A stretch of DNA of 64,000 nt, taken from contig NZ_JHEG04000001.1 of NCBI RefSeq assembly GCF_000760695.4, positions 7,563,617 through 7,627,616 on the forward strand, in the 5' to 3' direction. This document shows positions 8,778-17,824 of this stretch, piece after piece. Position numbers and translations under genes: made by a program. The stretch's first letter is position 1. Each line of letters begins with the position of its first letter. The DNA is from Tolypothrix bouteillei VB521301 (GTDB taxonomy: Bacteria > Cyanobacteriota > Cyanobacteriia > Cyanobacteriales > Nostocaceae). The notes under the pieces are model-generated. The model saw only the letters and a program-made list of their open reading frames with translations. It did no database searches and was not told where the DNA came from.

Positions 8778-9631
8778 TGCTTATTTGCAAGTTTACTTAA
8801 TAACCAGCTATACCAATTATCCAATCCCGTACCAGTCAATGCGGAAACTTGAAAAATACGAATGTGAGGATTGACTTGTTGGGCGTACTCTATACACCGA
8901 TGAACGTCAAACTGTACGTAAGGCAGTAAATCAATTTTAGTCAGAATCATAACCTCACTTGCACGAAAGATGTGAGGATATTTTATTGGTTTATCTTCTC
9001 CTTCTGTGACTGAGAGAATCACAGCTTTAGCATTTTCACCCAAATCAAATAAGGCGGGACAAACTAAATTACCTACATTCTCAATCATTACAACCGAATT
9101 TAACGGAGGATTGAGTTGTTGCAGTCCCCTTTCTACCATTGCTGCTTCTAGGTGACAGCCCGTTCCCGTATTAATTTGTACAACTTTACAACCCGTTGCT
9201 TGAATTTTCTTGGCGTCGTTAGCAGTTTCTTGATCGCCTTCAATAACGCTAACGGTTAACTGGTGCTTCAAATCATTGATAGTTCTGGTTAATAAAGTTG
9301 TTTTTCCCGAACCTGGAGAACTCATAAGATTTAAAGCCAGAATATTTCGACCTTTAAACCAACCTCGATTTTGTGCTGCTATCAGGTTATTTTTTGCTAA
9401 GATATTTTGCTCTAATGATATAGTGGTGCCGTGAGTGTTGGCATGAATGTGAGAAGCTTCTTTTAAACTATCGCGATCGTGAGAATGGGAGATAACTGTT
9501 CCATCCGGTAAAGTGTGAGTGTGAAAATGCGGATGAGTATTCCCATTACCAGTTATTGGCTGTACTTCTTCCGTTTCAGGATTAATCATTGTGACTTCAG
9601 CATCATCAGAACAACCGCAAGTGACACACAT
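8771..9631 (-). CDS. hypB: Hydrogenase/urease-type nickel incorporation GTPase HypB
   Basis: SIMIBI-class GTPase that helps insert nickel into [NiFe] hydrogenase. The 286-aa protein starts with a Cys-rich metal site (CVTCGCSDD) and a histidine-rich stretch around residues 32-70 (THPHFHTHT, HSHDRD), typical of nickel-storing HypB. The P-loop SSPGSGKTTLL is near residue 105, with DQETANDA, MIENVGNLVCP and LTKIDLL after it. hypA lies 27 bases upstream, giving a hypAB operon. No hydrogenase structural gene or other hyp gene is in the window. Confidence 0.95.
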   Translation of the reverse strand: MCVTCGCSDDAEVTMINPETEEVQPITGNGNTHPHFHTHTLPDGTVISHSHDRDSLKEASHIHANTHGTTISLEQNILAKNNLIAAQNRGWFKGRNILALNLMSSPGSGKTTLLTRTINDLKHQLTVSVIEGDQETANDAKKIQATGCKVVQINTGTGCHLEAAMVERGLQQLNPPLNSVVMIENVGNLVCPALFDLGENAKAVILSVTEGEDKPIKYPHIFRASEVMILTKIDLLPYVQFDVHRCIEYAQQVNPHIRIFQVSALTGTGLDNWYSWLLSKLANKQP

Positions 9632-9658
9632 AAATAATTTAAAATAAAAAGTTCAAAA

Positions 9659-9985
9659 TTAAATTTCTATCTCTTTGATTTTTAATTCTGTACCTGCTAT
9701 TACATCTAAATGTGTGCTGCCACACTGACAATTTCCAAAAGGCTTTGCTAGAGGAATTTCTGAGCCGCATTGGCAACAACGTGCCAATCCCGCAGGTTCT
9801 ACAATTTCTAACTTTGCACCTTCTAAAATAGTTCCTTGAGTACAAACATCAAAACAAAACCTCACAGCATCGGGCATAATGGCAGAAAGTTTGCCAATTT
9901 CTAGTAAAACTCGCTGCACTTTTTTCCCTTGAGCGTGTTCGGATACAATGGCGACAATGTTTTGAGTAATTCCTAACTCATGCAT
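9659..9985 (-). CDS. hypA: Hydrogenase maturation nickel metallochaperone HypA
   Basis: A 108-aa nickel chaperone working with HypB. The start MHELGITQNIV contains the His2 nickel ligand with the adjacent Glu. The zinc site is formed by two Cys pairs (CCQCG near residue 73 and CQCG near 91). Length is normal for the family. It is the first gene of the hypAB pair. Confidence 0.93.
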   Translation of the reverse strand: MHELGITQNIVAIVSEHAQGKKVQRVLLEIGKLSAIMPDAVRFCFDVCTQGTILEGAKLEIVEPAGLARCCQCGSEIPLAKPFGNCQCGSTHLDVIAGTELKIKEIEI

Positions 9986-10089
9986 ATAATTATTAACAAT
10001 AAATTTAACCCCTGTCTTGCGGGTTTCGATTGTATAGCCACGAATTCTATTCGTTTAGGTTGGTAAAAAAGTTTTGGGCGAATGGAATT

Positions 10090-10235
10090 CACCACTACAC
10101 AAACGAAGTCCCTCTGGGTATCTCCTTACGGAGACGCTTCGCGATGCGAAGCTATGCCCGCAAGGGCTATACGCTAGTTCCCTACGGCGGGAAACCCGCC
10201 TGCAGGACTAGACTCACCGCCTGCGCGGACTAACA
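10090..10235. repeat. GC-rich cluster of short palindromes
   Basis: The stretch contains several nested inverted repeats, including GCTTCGCGATGCGAAGC and TAGTTCCCTACGGCGGGAAACCCGCC, in otherwise AT-rich surroundings. Palindrome clusters of this kind are common dispersed repeats in heterocystous cyanobacteria. An open frame runs through it but looks accidental. Confidence 0.65.
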
Positions 10236-10323
10236 AAGAATTCTTTATCAAAGATTATCAAGTTATTTCTAATGAGAAAGTTTGATGAACTACAAATATT
10301 AAAGTTTATAGAATTCCCAATAC

Positions 10324-10374
10324 AGGAGGCGGAGCCTCCTTGAAGTTATTTCCAGGCTAAGCCTGGAAACGAGG
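10324..10374 (+). repeat. REP element, copy 1 (two hairpins)
   Basis: Two hairpins in tandem: GGAGGC-GGA-GCCTCC, then TTTCCAGGC-TAA-GCCTGGAAA (a perfect 9-bp stem), followed by CGAGG. The same architecture flanks the RAYT transposase gene at 16516-17097, whose substrate it probably is. Confidence 0.85.
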
Positions 10375-10465
10375 ATTTGCAACGGTAATAGGCATTGGGC
10401 ATCGAGCATGGGGGATCGGTTCCCAGTACTTCTTCCTTGTCGTCCTTGTCCCCCTTGTCTCGTCC

Positions 10466-12325
10466 TCAATTCCGCCGCGTGTTTCCCGTGCTTGGAGTCT
10501 TTTGCTCTGAAGTTTCAACCTTGGGTTTTTGATATTTCCCTGGATACTTCTTCTGAAAATATTCTTCCATAACTTGCAAAACTATCGGAGCAGAAACACT
10601 ACCACCACCTCCGCCAGAGTGTTCGGCAAATGCTAACACTACAATTTCTGGCTTATCAGCTGGAGCATATCCTCCAAACCAAGCGTGGTTGGCTTTCTCA
10701 CGACCCTTCCATGCTTCCGCAGTACCGCTTTTACCAGCAGCGGGAGGAATTGTTTCGACTCTAAGAGCAGCACCAGTGCCTTCAGATACCACCTTCCGCA
10801 ATCCATCACGGAGAACTTTGATTGTTGATGGTTTCATATTTAAAGAGGTGCGCCAGTTAGATGCTACCTCGTTATCTTTCAGCAAATGAGGCTTAACCCG
10901 GTATCCACCATTGGCTGGAACAGCAAACATCGCTGCAACTTGTAGTGGTGTCGTTTGTAAAGCACCTTGACCGATAGACATATTGATGCTGTCGCCTACC
11001 GTCCAAGGCATTTTCCAAACTCTTCGCTTCCATGCTTCGTCTGGAACGTTCCCTTTGGCTTCTTCGGATTCAAACTCAATACCTGTTTTCTCGCCAAATC
11101 CGTATTTGCGAGTCCATTCAATGAGAGTTCGACCGCCAACACCCCGACCAATTTGGTAGAAGAAAGTGTCGCTACTCCATGCTAAAGCACCTGCAAATCC
11201 CAGAGGACCGAATCCCTTGTGGTTCCACTCGCCGAAAGTCACCCCACCAACACTGAGAGAACCAAAAGTTTGTAGCACTGTGTTGGGAGAATATTTTCCT
11301 GACTCCAGCCCAGCTGTTGCAGTGACAACTTTAAAAGTACTCGCGGGTGGGTAAACGCTGCTGACTGCACGATTGAGCAAAGGAAAACCTTTACCTTGTA
11401 CGCTTTCCCAATCTTTTTTAGAGAGTCTTTGCTTGGAGAAAATATTTGGATCGAAGCCGGGGTGAGATACCATTGCTAAAACACCCCCAGTATTTGGGTC
11501 AAGCGCCACAATAGCACCATTACGACCCTTTAACGCTTTTTCTGCTGCTAATTGTGCGTTAAGATCTAAAGTCAAATGAAGGTCATTGCCCGATTTGGCT
11601 TGTTTTTCTCCCAAGACACGTATCGATCGCCCTCTACTATCTACTTCTACTTGCTGACCGCCCCATTCACCTCGTAATGTTTTTTCATAAGCCTTTTCCA
11701 CTCCCATTTGACCGATAACATCGCCGAGTCGGTAACCGTCTTTTTTCTTTTCTTCCAACTGTTCGGCTGTGAGTTCTCGTGTATAACCCAATACGTGAGC
11801 TAAGGCTTGACCGTAGGGATAATAACGGACTGCTTCCGTATGAACTTCCACACCCGGTAGTTCGTTTTCATACTCTTTTAAAGCAGTAATTTCTGCTTCG
11901 CTGAGGTCGCGAGCAATCCGCACCAGAGAAGAATTGGCACCCGCTTCTTCTAATTTATCGACAATTTCTTCTTCGGTCATATCGAGAATTTTTGACAAGC
12001 GCGGACTCACAACCGACCATGCTGGTTTTGTATGTGCCATTGGCCACAAGTATACAGAACGCGGATAGCGAGTTGTGGCTATAACTTTACCATTGCGATC
12101 GAAGATGTTCCCCCGTTCTGGTTGTTTGGGAATTATCCGCACCCGGTTTGACTCTGCTCTTTGCCGAAGTTTTGGACCTTCAAGAACTTGTAAGTATGCC
12201 AAGCGAGCGCCGATACCCGTAACTAATAATAAAGGTAGTAATATAAAAGATAAGGGCTGGTACGATCGCCCAACAGTACGTATATCTCTTTCTTTTGTTG
12301 GCTGAGAGGATTGCAACAAAGTCAT
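10466..12325 (-). CDS. mrdA: Penicillin-binding protein 2 (peptidoglycan DD-transpeptidase)
   Basis: Class B PBP that crosslinks peptidoglycan during cell elongation, together with RodA and MreB. One N-terminal membrane anchor lies at about residues 27-47 (SFILLPLLLVTGIGARLAYL). The dimerisation part has RGNIFDRNGKVIA. The transpeptidase domain carries all three motifs: STFK (active serine, about residue 328), SSD (about 380) and KSGT (about 532). The tail is charged, and the 619-aa length is typical. It is a single gene; the REP element lies downstream. Confidence 0.94.
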   Translation of the reverse strand: MTLLQSSQPTKERDIRTVGRSYQPLSFILLPLLLVTGIGARLAYLQVLEGPKLRQRAESNRVRIIPKQPERGNIFDRNGKVIATTRYPRSVYLWPMAHTKPAWSVVSPRLSKILDMTEEEIVDKLEEAGANSSLVRIARDLSEAEITALKEYENELPGVEVHTEAVRYYPYGQALAHVLGYTRELTAEQLEEKKKDGYRLGDVIGQMGVEKAYEKTLRGEWGGQQVEVDSRGRSIRVLGEKQAKSGNDLHLTLDLNAQLAAEKALKGRNGAIVALDPNTGGVLAMVSHPGFDPNIFSKQRLSKKDWESVQGKGFPLLNRAVSSVYPPASTFKVVTATAGLESGKYSPNTVLQTFGSLSVGGVTFGEWNHKGFGPLGFAGALAWSSDTFFYQIGRGVGGRTLIEWTRKYGFGEKTGIEFESEEAKGNVPDEAWKRRVWKMPWTVGDSINMSIGQGALQTTPLQVAAMFAVPANGGYRVKPHLLKDNEVASNWRTSLNMKPSTIKVLRDGLRKVVSEGTGAALRVETIPPAAGKSGTAEAWKGREKANHAWFGGYAPADKPEIVVLAFAEHSGGGGGSVSAPIVLQVMEEYFQKKYPGKYQKPKVETSEQKTPSTGNTRRN

Positions 12326-12472
12326 AATAGTTAAAACATAACAATTGCAAGACTGGCGTTATCTGTATACAATGACGCTCATCCCAGATCCGAAAAAATT
12401 AACACTAAAGGACGATCGCTCAGCCCTGACTGGTCTTTTATTCCCAAATGCATTTGTAGAAAGCTTTTGTGC

Positions 12473-12494
12473 GAGGCTCAGCCTGGGAACGAGG
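12473..12494 (+). repeat. Partial REP element
   Basis: AGGCTCAGCCTGGGAACGAGG matches the second half of the other REP elements in this window (16521-16570, 17763-17812). The first hairpin is missing, so this is a decayed copy. Confidence 0.7.
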
Positions 12495-12515
12495 GCGATC
12501 GCCGACGATCGCCCT

Positions 12516-14000
12516 TCAGGTGAAAAGCTGAACCACGGCTGGCTTAGTCACTTTCCCCATAGCATTGCGAGGTAATTCTTCAACTGACAGAATTCGAGTT
12601 GGTACTTTATAAACTGCCAATCTTTCTTTTGCCCAACTTCTAAAAGCTTCCAATGTTAACCGATCTGAGTGTTGCAAAACTAACGCTGCACAAACCCGTT
12701 CGCCCCATTCTGGATCTTTAACCCCAACAACTGCACACTCTTGAATATCTGGATGGGTTCGCAACACTTCCTCTATTTCCAGTGCAGAAACTTTATACCC
12801 TCCTGTTTTGATAATATCCACGCTCATCCGTCCTAAAATGCGGTAGTTACCGTTCTCAACTACGGCAAGATCTCCAGTTAAAAACCAGCCATCTTGGAAG
12901 GCTTTTGCTGTTGCTTCGGGGTTTTGCCAGTACTCCAAAAACACTCCAGGTCCTTTGACTTGGATCTCTCCTGGTGTCCCTGGTGGAACTAACACTCCAC
13001 TTTCATCGACTAATCTGACTTCCACTTGCGGCAAAGGTGTTCCTACATATCCCGCATACCGTTGACCCTGTAAAGGGTTTGATAGCGCCATACCAATTTC
13101 AGTCATGCCATAACGCTCAAGCAGAAAGTGGTTGCCGATCGTTTTCCATTTTTCTAAAACTTGAACTGGTAACGCTGCTGAACCGGAAACCATCAAGCGC
13201 ATTTTAGCACAGCCTTCTGACATCTTTTTTTGGCGCTCGCTAGAAGCTGCTTCCCAAGCAGCAATTAACTTGACATAAATGGTAGGAACTGCCATAAACA
13301 GGGTTAAGTCGCCCTGAGAAATTCGGTTCCACACGATGTCGGCATCAAATTTGCCCAGTATATGGCACTCCGCCCCAGCCCATAAAGCACAGGTTAGTAC
13401 GTTAATAATCCCGTGAATGTGATGTAATGGGAGTACGTGCAAAATGCCATCGCTAGATGTCCATCCCCAAGCAACAATCAAGCTAGTCACTTGTGCTTGA
13501 ATATTGTCATGAGTTGTCACCACACCTTTCGGTTTACCTGTTGTACCGCTCGTATAGAGAATTAATGCACGTCTGGAGATTTCTACTTGTGGGAGGCTAC
13601 AGACATCAGACGATCGGATGTCTGACGTCAGAATAAATCGCAAATTTTGTGCTTCCGCAATGGGGCGCAATATACTCTCAAAATTTGAGTGAGCAACAAT
13701 CATTGATGCTCCCGAATGTGTAATGACATACTCTAATTCCGGTCGCGGGTGGGAATTACACAGTGGTACAGCTATACCCCCCGCCCGCCAAATACCCCAT
13801 TGAGTAGCTGCATACTGAAATCCAGGCGGAATTAGGAAGGCTACTCGCTGCTCCTGTAAATCTTCTGCATCTTGTAGCAGACTTGTTGCAATTTGACTGG
13901 AGGTGTGGAGCAAATCCCGGTACGTAAATGCTCCTTCAGTTGTCACGATCGCTATTTTCTCGTTATGTTCTTCAGCACGGGCTATCAATGGGAGATTCAT
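12516..14000 (-). CDS. AMP-dependent acyl-CoA synthetase (malonyl-CoA synthetase-like)
   Basis: ANL-superfamily adenylating enzyme that activates a carboxylic acid with ATP and CoA. The 494-aa protein shows the P-loop-like LYTSGTTGKPKGVV (about residue 150), the RYGMTE motif, GWFLTGDLA, the hinge region, and the catalytic lysine in PRNAMGKV near the C-terminus. Its compact size and motif spacing resemble malonyl-CoA synthetase (MatB), but the substrate is not proven. It starts 5 bases after the stop of the gene at 14006-16306, so the two are almost surely one operon. Confidence 0.9.
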   Translation of the reverse strand: MNLPLIARAEEHNEKIAIVTTEGAFTYRDLLHTSSQIATSLLQDAEDLQEQRVAFLIPPGFQYAATQWGIWRAGGIAVPLCNSHPRPELEYVITHSGASMIVAHSNFESILRPIAEAQNLRFILTSDIRSSDVCSLPQVEISRRALILYTSGTTGKPKGVVTTHDNIQAQVTSLIVAWGWTSSDGILHVLPLHHIHGIINVLTCALWAGAECHILGKFDADIVWNRISQGDLTLFMAVPTIYVKLIAAWEAASSERQKKMSEGCAKMRLMVSGSAALPVQVLEKWKTIGNHFLLERYGMTEIGMALSNPLQGQRYAGYVGTPLPQVEVRLVDESGVLVPPGTPGEIQVKGPGVFLEYWQNPEATAKAFQDGWFLTGDLAVVENGNYRILGRMSVDIIKTGGYKVSALEIEEVLRTHPDIQECAVVGVKDPEWGERVCAALVLQHSDRLTLEAFRSWAKERLAVYKVPTRILSVEELPRNAMGKVTKPAVVQLFT

Positions 14001-14005
14001 GTTGT

Positions 14006-16306
14006 TTACCGATTGAGATGATTGACTGGAGGTTTAGGGGGACACCAAAAGAGATTCTTGCTAGACACCCCAAGGGATTCAAGAATTCCTCGCATCACAG
14101 AAGTGCAATACATCCAGTGACCTAAATCGTCATACATCCGATCGGGGTTAAACTCCAGGTTGTAATGTATCACATTGGGGAGGTCTGAAAACTCATGACT
14201 GGATTGAGGAGAAAGGAGCAACAGATGAAAAGACTTTCCCTGACATTGTTTTTCCAGCTTGTTTATGAGATCCATCACACCACCCCGATCGGCAAGACCC
14301 GTGCGAACGAAAAGCGCCTTATCGCAGTTTTGGAGCGTGTACCAAAATCTTTCGGAACGTGCTGTATACCGCTCGCGCATCCGTTCAAAGACAGGAGACA
14401 AATCTTGAAGGGGGTTGTCCGTGTCCTCAACTTCATGAGCAAAGGACAAACCCGTCCATTTACTGTGGTAGATTCTGTGTGCCTCTGGATTGTAATGTAG
14501 GAAGCGAGGGTTCCATATATCATAAAAACCGTTTTCGATGATATCCGCAATATCTGCAATATTGGTAGTGCGCGTGAGATCGAAGGGAAAAGCGGGACCA
14601 TCGTACTCCATCTTGTATAACATCATCCGCACGGCACAGCGATCGCCCAACGGGATAATTGCGACACGGCTGATATCTGATAATTTGCATTTGTATTGGA
14701 AGGCTACAGCAGACTTGGGTGGTATTTTTACCCGGCTTTCCAACCCATAAGGACCTATCATCATGGTACGGAAGGGGATCTCGGGATGAAACGGATCTTC
14801 ATAAACACCTCCTGATATGGCTTTCAATACGCTACGCACCTCTTGCCACATAGGATGGATGTTGTACTCGTGGTCTGATTCGTTAATCACCCAGAGACGT
14901 TGCTCGTTCTCTTGCACAATTCCCAATTGCTCGTTATGGAACAAAACTTGTGAGTTCGGCGTTGAAAAAAGATTGAAAGCAGCACTGTATTCCAGGTTAG
15001 CACCAGGGGGAATATTCACTGTAGTTTCAATCGTGCCATCCTCTTGCACGGCAAAGAAAGGGAGTATTCCTTGATAAACAAATTTCGTAATGTAGACACC
15101 AGGTATCAATCCTGCCTTACTTTGCAGTGTAGTTTGGAATTCCTGCCAATAGGGAGCGATGGTATAGCTGTAAGGTGATGAGTTGACAATCTGCAAACGC
15201 TTCTCTTCAATAGAGGCAAAAACTTGGAAGCCCCCATCGTCGAGGTAGATAGAGGCTTTGTTTGACTGCTGGAAACTTTTTTTTTCTTTTATCAACTCCT
15301 CTCGATCGATTTCAAATAAGCGCAAGTCAATCGCCTGATACATGAGACGGTGAGCGATCGTATTGGGATGAGATGGATCGAAAGACGTCCCCTCCTTCCA
15401 TTTTCCTTGTCCGTCATCCAGGATTGCCAACCAATCCAGTACCGGAACGCCCCAATTGAGCATGCGGTTTTGCGTCCCCTTAAGTAGCGAGTGATGTTCT
15501 GGAGAATAGTTGTCATGGGGATAAACCCCTCCCAGAATTGGACGTGCGCCTATTTCCCGTGTCATTTTCACAAGCTGCTGCAAGCCACTTTCAAAGCGCC
15601 TTTGAACTGCGCGTCGTTCCTGGGGGGGACAATAAGCTAACCCTTCATTACCCAAAGATAGGGCAATAATAACCACATCTGGTTTTTCTGGCGTAACAAC
15701 TGACGCAAAACGCTCGATTGTTCGGCTGACATTTGCCCCTACCTCCGATACATTCACAAGTTGGTGTCCGTATGTTTGTTGCAAAGCCTGTCCCAACAGC
15801 CAAGCCCAACCTTTCAACAACCAAGCTTTATGACCTCGTGCAACGGAACTCCCTATCACAACGATTTTTAGTCCTTCAGAGACTTCCTGTAAAGACATTT
15901 CAACAGTAGGTTCTTTAACATACCCAAAGGGGTAAGGCTGCAAATAACCAAATGCACCATCATCCACAACGATGCTGCTGTATCGATCGCCTCTATCAAC
16001 AGGTACCCAACGGTTCCGTCCAAAAGCTTCCCATCTTGCGTTGCCTTGAGAATCAATATGTACATATTTATACTCAATTTTCTGGGAATTGCTTAACGCT
16101 CTTTCTGCAGTGCTTGGGGGATCGCCTGAGTTCAAAATAGACCCAAAATTGATTTCCGTATCTGTCCACCATAATGGATAGTGATCGGCAGTTGTCCGCA
16201 GGCGAACGCATTTTGTAACATCCCACAATCCCAATTCAGGAGTAGAACCAACCAGACCGATAGATTCGCCCGCTTGCGTGTGTGCAATAATCTGGAATTG
16301 ATACAT
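14006..16306 (-). CDS. Multidomain protein: starch-binding (CBM20), SGNH hydrolase, DUF1796 peptidase-like
   Basis: The 766-aa protein appears to be a three-part fusion. Residues 1-105 look like a CBM20 starch-binding domain (GLVGSTPELGLWDV, EYKYVHID). About 148-325 is an SGNH/GDSL hydrolase: VIGSSVARGHK with the nucleophile serine, SLGNEG, and DPSHPN with the Asp-His pair. Two beta-rich repeats follow at about 350-540, each beginning near a residue pattern like IVNSS/VINES. About 547-758 is a DUF1796 domain (putative papain-like fold: LGDRCAVRMML, FPFDLTRT). No signal peptide is seen, so it should be cytoplasmic. The following acyl-CoA ligase gene suggests that an acyl group is activated and then transferred or removed by the SGNH part, possibly on a glycan; that is inference. 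Confidence 0.8.
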   Translation of the reverse strand: MYQFQIIAHTQAGESIGLVGSTPELGLWDVTKCVRLRTTADHYPLWWTDTEINFGSILNSGDPPSTAERALSNSQKIEYKYVHIDSQGNARWEAFGRNRWVPVDRGDRYSSIVVDDGAFGYLQPYPFGYVKEPTVEMSLQEVSEGLKIVVIGSSVARGHKAWLLKGWAWLLGQALQQTYGHQLVNVSEVGANVSRTIERFASVVTPEKPDVVIIALSLGNEGLAYCPPQERRAVQRRFESGLQQLVKMTREIGARPILGGVYPHDNYSPEHHSLLKGTQNRMLNWGVPVLDWLAILDDGQGKWKEGTSFDPSHPNTIAHRLMYQAIDLRLFEIDREELIKEKKSFQQSNKASIYLDDGGFQVFASIEEKRLQIVNSSPYSYTIAPYWQEFQTTLQSKAGLIPGVYITKFVYQGILPFFAVQEDGTIETTVNIPPGANLEYSAAFNLFSTPNSQVLFHNEQLGIVQENEQRLWVINESDHEYNIHPMWQEVRSVLKAISGGVYEDPFHPEIPFRTMMIGPYGLESRVKIPPKSAVAFQYKCKLSDISRVAIIPLGDRCAVRMMLYKMEYDGPAFPFDLTRTTNIADIADIIENGFYDIWNPRFLHYNPEAHRIYHSKWTGLSFAHEVEDTDNPLQDLSPVFERMRERYTARSERFWYTLQNCDKALFVRTGLADRGGVMDLINKLEKQCQGKSFHLLLLSPQSSHEFSDLPNVIHYNLEFNPDRMYDDLGHWMYCTSVMRGILESLGVSSKNLFWCPPKPPVNHLNR

Positions 16307-16515
16307 AAATTTTTGGCTAATTTAGAAATATACGATGCCTGACACCGAAGCGCTCAATCCTCATAGAGCTTAGGGGTAAGGGAAAAGAAATTTACTTTCA
16401 CCTTGAAGTCATCCACAAGATTTAGGATAAAGGCTGATATTTAAGAACTGGTAATGGTGCCAACAATATACTGTCCTTAAATTGCGTTTTATATATTAAG
16501 AATTGTAAAATATCC

Positions 16516-17097
16516 TTACCCCTCGTTCCCAGGCTCAGCCTGGGAATGCCTTAGTAGAGGCTCCGCCTCCCCCAACATCTCTACCTCCAACAATCCCACC
16601 TGACCAATGTAATTCCGATAGCTAGAATATCGCCAATGAGCAGGTTCATCCACATAACCACGCTTAACAGGATTGTTATGAATATAACCCAACTTTTGTC
16701 TGAACATTTCCTCGTCTAAAATAGCTTGAGGATGAAAGCCTTCCTGCCAAAGTTGATATTCTTGGTCGTGCTTATATTTAAGTTTGTAGAATTCAAGCTG
16801 ATTAAGGATATAATTATTATTATCTTTCTTAAGTAAATCAATAATAGAACGAGCCGTAAATGATTTAAAATTGCATATTTCTTTTGATAAACTTGCAGCA
16901 GATGCAATTAAATGAAGATGATTCTCCATAATGACGTAGGCATGAAGAGTTAATCGTTGACGCTGATGGAGAAATTTAAGAGAGTCTAAAATAATTTGTG
17001 CAATTTCTACTTGGCTGAATAAGGGTATCCAGTTAACTATGGTGCAGGTGAGAAAATGGGGTTGAGTTCCCAGTACTTGATAGCGGCTGCGTCCCAT
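16516..17097 (-). CDS. REP-associated tyrosine transposase (RAYT, Y1_Tnp/TnpA_REP)
   Basis: Single-strand DNA transposase of the IS200-like HUH family, domesticated to act on REP sequences. The 193-aa protein has FLTCTIVNWIPLF, the metal-binding HUH-type motif in YVIMENHLHLI (about residue 55-65), and FIP-like C-terminal motifs (KLGYIHNNPVKRGYVDEPAHWRYSSYRNY) typical of RAYTs. The catalytic tyrosine lies in the C-terminal half. It is flanked by REP palindromes at 16521-16570 and 17129-17176, and the last 17 residues are encoded by the REP itself. Confidence 0.92.
   Translation of the reverse strand: MGRSRYQVLGTQPHFLTCTIVNWIPLFSQVEIAQIILDSLKFLHQRQRLTLHAYVIMENHLHLIASAASLSKEICNFKSFTARSIIDLLKKDNNNYILNQLEFYKLKYKHDQEYQLWQEGFHPQAILDEEMFRQKLGYIHNNPVKRGYVDEPAHWRYSSYRNYIGQVGLLEVEMLGEAEPLLRHSQAEPGNEG
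16521..16570 (-). repeat. REP element, copy overlapping the RAYT 3' end
   Basis: Read on the minus strand it is GGAGGCGGAGCC, a spacer, then TTCCCAGGCTGAGCCTGGGAA and CGAGG, the two-hairpin layout shared by all copies. It codes for the C-terminal tail of the transposase before its stop codon. Confidence 0.88.
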
Positions 17098-17128
17098 TAT
17101 TTTACTTTATGTATGTAGTGAGGTGGTG

Positions 17129-17176
17129 AGGCGGAGCCTCTAGGAAGGCATTCCCAGGCTCAGCCACCGGATCGAG
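17129..17176 (+). repeat. REP element upstream of RAYT, partly decayed
   Basis: GAGGCGGAGCCTC forms the first hairpin. The second starts as TTCCCAGGCTCAGCC but its right arm has mutated (ACCGG), and the CGAGG tail is kept. Together with 16521-16570 it brackets the transposase gene in inverted orientation. Confidence 0.82.
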
Positions 17177-17207
17177 GAATGTAAGGAACAATTATCAACT
17201 AAATGAC

Positions 17208-17459
17208 TTATGCGATCGCGTATGGTAGTGTTTGCGATTTTTGTATTTGTTGAATAACAACAATCGCTGTTCCTATTACCACAATCAATAAAAGCATTCC
17301 TCCTGCTCCATGCACAAGCCCTACTGCATACGAGGTTTTTGCTATAGCAGCACACTTGGTAGCACAAACCTGTTGAAAGTGACTTATCAATAAAGTATTT
17401 CCTAATTCCAGTATTTTATCAGTGATGATAGGAGCTACTGTAAAAAAGAACTGTCCCAT
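17208..17459 (-). CDS. Small membrane protein, 83 aa, unknown function
   Basis: A hydrophobic segment near residues 50-69 (GGMLLLIVVIGTAIVVIQQI) follows an amphipathic N-terminal part with a CATKC pair. No family recognised. The ATG start gives a plausible small protein, but support is only coding-like composition and the membrane segment. Confidence 0.45.
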   Translation of the reverse strand: MGQFFFTVAPIITDKILELGNTLLISHFQQVCATKCAAIAKTSYAVGLVHGAGGMLLLIVVIGTAIVVIQQIQKSQTLPYAIA

Positions 17460-17824
17460 AAGATAAAAAACCTGCTATTTTTTCTTTTATTACTTTAGCT
17501 TTTTGTATCATTAGGAATAGACAATACATACAATCTTTAAATTCAAATATCTTACCTAAGTAAATTTTGAAAATCACTTATAGCTTATTAGATATAAATC
17601 GGCTTTTACTGAATGAGTTTAATGTCGCTTTAATAAGGTTTGCGATCGCAATCTGAGATTAAGAAATTACGTAGATGATACAGCGCTTGTTCTGAGTTTT
17701 ATGTTGAAAGCTTTTTGATTCTTTAAGTGTGTTTGCTTTCGTAAAATTTAGTTATGAGGAGCGGAGGCGGAGCCTCCCTTGAGGCATTCCCAGGCTGAGC
17801 CTGGGAACGAGGTAGCGATCGCTG
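17460..17824. other. Intergenic, AT-rich, ending in a REP element
   Basis: No gene seen in this 365-bp stretch. It includes one GCGATCGC octamer and the REP copy at 17763-17812 just after the stop of the histidine kinase gene. Confidence 0.4.
17763..17812 (+). repeat. REP element, intact copy
   Basis: GGAGGC-GGA-GCCTCC, spacer, TTCCCAGGC-TGA-GCCTGGGAA, CGAGG. This intact two-hairpin copy lies 12 bases past the stop codon of the histidine kinase gene, where it could also act as a transcript end. Confidence 0.88.

Larger units (their letters stand above)
9986..10465. other. Intergenic region between hypA and the PBP2 gene
   Basis: About 480 bp with no supported gene. It carries the hypA promoter side, the palindrome cluster at 10090-10235, the REP element at 10324-10374 and a short C/T-rich tract before the PBP2 stop. 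Confidence 0.5.

Noticed and set aside
10030..10233. Open frame of 67 codons on the plus strand
   Set aside because: It runs through a palindrome cluster and has repeat-derived composition; no start signal or family.
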